Assembly: GCF_000236705.1 (NCBI RefSeq)
Contig: NC_016599.1
Span: forward strand, 1,240,001-1,304,000
Direction: 5' to 3'
Source of the DNA: Owenweeksia hongkongensis DSM 17368
GTDB lineage: Bacteria; Bacteroidota; Bacteroidia; Flavobacteriales; Schleiferiaceae
DNA length: 64,000 nt
Below, piece after piece: positions 62,831 through 64,000 of the stretch. The notes beneath the pieces are model-generated. The model searched no databases. It had not been told where the DNA came from and saw only the letters and a program-made list of their open reading frames with translations. The translations under genes and the position numbers were made by a program. Numbering within the stretch: position 1 is the first letter of the stretch; each line of letters opens with the position of its first letter.

Positions 62831-64000
62831 TTACTATTTGTTCTTCTCGTCCTTTAAACGTTTTATGCTCATACTCATTGGTTTTGCAATGGTACTCATA
62901 ATCTTTTTTATACTTATTATGATTTAATGCAATATCCTCAATCGCATCGCAAATCATTTCCACCTCAGCATTAGTCATAGTGGGGTGCAAAGATAATCTA
63001 ACCCAACCTGGTTTGCGAGAAAGATCACCATGATCTATCATAGTGGTCACTTCACGACTCATGTCCTCAGTTACATGCAACAAATAATGGCCGTAAGTAC
63101 CTGCGCAACTGCAACCGCCACGCACTTGAATGCCATACATATCATTGAGCAATTTTACATAAAGATTAAAGTGCAAATCATCTACATAAAATGAAATTGC
63201 ACCCAAACGATCATGAATATTGCCTGCCAAAATATTCATTCCAGGGATTGTAGACATTCTGGAAAGAGTATACTGCACAATCTCATTTTCACGATCATGC
63301 ATTTCTTTTACCCCCATTTCATCCTTTAGCTTTATAGCTAATGCGGCTTTTATGGTTTGTAAAAACCCTGGTGTTCCACCGTCTTCCCTGGTTTCGATGT
63401 CTGCAAAATAGCTATGTCCACCCCAAGGGTTTGTCCAGCTTACAGTTCCCCCTCCAGGCTGATCGGGTACTTTATTATTATAAAGGCTACTGCAAAACAC
63501 CAATATACCGGGTGTGCCCGGGCCGCCTAAAAATTTATGAGGAGAGAAAAAGATGGCGTCCAACTTACATTCTTCATCTTCAGGGTGCATGTCAATTTCT
63601 ACATAAGGACCGCTACAAGCAAAATCCACAAAGCAATAGCCACCATTTTGATGCATGATTTTGGCTACATCATAATAAGGAGTAGAAATACCGGTAACGT
63701 TGCTGCATGAAGTAATACTCGCAATTTTCACCTTGCGGGACTTATACTGCTCCATCAAAGTTTTCAGGTGGTCTAAATCCATCAAACCATCATCATCGGC
63801 ATTTATCACTATTACTTCGGCAACCGTTTCGAGCCAGGAGGTTTGGTTAGAATGATGCTCCATGTGACTTATAAATACCACAGGTAAATCATCACCATGC
63901 AAAGCCACGCTTTCTTGAAAACGTTCTGGAACTTTTAGCCCAAGCATTCTTTGCAGCTTAAGTACTGCACCTGTCATCCCTGTTCCCACAGGAATAAGGG
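62811..64000 (-). CDS. Class V aminotransferase-fold PLP enzyme, 5' end beyond the window
   Basis: The frame is open to the right edge (reading ...LIPVGTGMTGAV), so the true start lies outside; a GTG at 63989 is not the start. At least 396 residues are present. PLP-binding is seen in DAIFFSPHKFLGGPGTPG, with VDFACSGPYVEID giving the Asp. RGGCSCAGTYGHYLL carries two Cys where group II desulfurases have their catalytic loop. The reaction may be cysteine desulfurase-like. It overlaps the NifS gene by 20 bases. Confidence 0.9.
   Translation of the reverse strand, partial: LIPVGTGMTGAVLKLQRMLGLKVPERFQESVALHGDDLPVVFISHMEHHSNQTSWLETVAEVIVINADDDGLMDLDHLKTLMEQYKSRKVKIASITSCSNVTGISTPYYDVAKIMHQNGGYCFVDFACSGPYVEIDMHPEDEECKLDAIFFSPHKFLGGPGTPGILVFCSSLYNNKVPDQPGGGTVSWTNPWGGHSYFADIETREDGGTPGFLQTIKAALAIKLKDEMGVKEMHDRENEIVQYTLSRMSTIPGMNILAGNIHDRLGAISFYVDDLHFNLYVKLLNDMYGIQVRGGCSCAGTYGHYLLHVTEDMSREVTTMIDHGDLSRKPGWVRLSLHPTMTNAEVEMICDAIEDIALNHNKYKKDYEYHCKTNEYEHKTFKGREEQIVNDWFGK

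Noticed and set aside
63411-63989. GTG at 63989 as the start of the class V enzyme
   Set aside because: The frame continues upstream without a stop to the window edge and the family is longer at the N-terminus.
1-64000. tRNA/rRNA genes, CRISPR arrays, prophage or IS elements
   Set aside because: Reading both strands I found no tRNA T-arm pattern, no evenly spaced repeats, and no transposase or integrase motif.

Overview
The window looks like a contiguous piece of a Bacteroidota chromosome, most likely Flavobacteriales and perhaps the Cryomorphaceae/Schleiferiaceae side of that order; the family-level guess is inference. The signs are TAnnTTTG promoter boxes, few Shine-Dalgarno sequences, many SPII lipoproteins, a type IX secretion C-terminal tail (31341-32300), lineage-typical small families (DUF5606 and a DUF6952-type protein), a CAP10/GT90 glycosyltransferase, and moderately AT-rich DNA. 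I see no rRNA, tRNA, CRISPR array, integrase or transposase. Both ends cut a gene: a GH3/beta-lactamase fusion at the left edge and a class V aminotransferase at the right edge.

Layout. 1-10.3 kb: the divergent GH3 hydrolase fusion, then a tightly packed operon (small membrane protein, mutL, two rhomboids, EEP-family phosphatase) with stop/start overlaps, then a secreted lipase-META fusion and a secreted C1B peptidase. 10.3-18.1 kb, mostly on the minus strand: MgtC-like protein, peroxiredoxin, ZIP transporter, an orphan antitoxin-like ORF, methyltransferase, TauE/SafE permease, NTF2-like and VOC proteins, and a Na+/solute symporter. 18.1-31.3 kb: a repeat-bearing gap, THUMP/RlmL-type methyltransferase, lipoproteins, Spx/ArsC protein, PriA, FKBP, lysoplasmalogenase, Hsp20, RluA-type synthase, PanB, DnaK. 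31.3-39.6 kb: T9SS cargo, Crp-family regulator, DinB, TruA paralogue, Tpx, GT90, outer-membrane barrel, thioredoxin pair. 39.6-46.3 kb, minus strand: a polyphosphate operon (sixA-like, ppk1, ppx/gppA) and a housekeeping operon (def, TPR lipoprotein, DUF5606, mazG, MORN-like).

46.3-57.8 kb is the accessory part. It holds small regulators (Crp, AraC, ArsR, AraC) each next to redox or membrane genes (YceI, DoxX, three SDR-type proteins, an AhpD-like protein). It ends in an AT-rich OLD-like ATPase-TOPRIM gene that is a candidate phage-defence nuclease. The block lies between ruvX/yqgF (57.9 kb) and def (46.2 kb), which I remember as neighbours in related genomes, so it may be an insertion. Its left side carries a 19-bp inverted repeat that supplies a gene's stop codon, and a 38-codon ORF. 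57.8-64 kb returns to conserved genes: ruvX, dapD, a PhnP-like hydrolase, a conserved protein of unknown function, and two PLP class V enzymes with overlapping ends.

All calls were made by reading motifs. No database search was run, and family assignments rest on recalled signatures.
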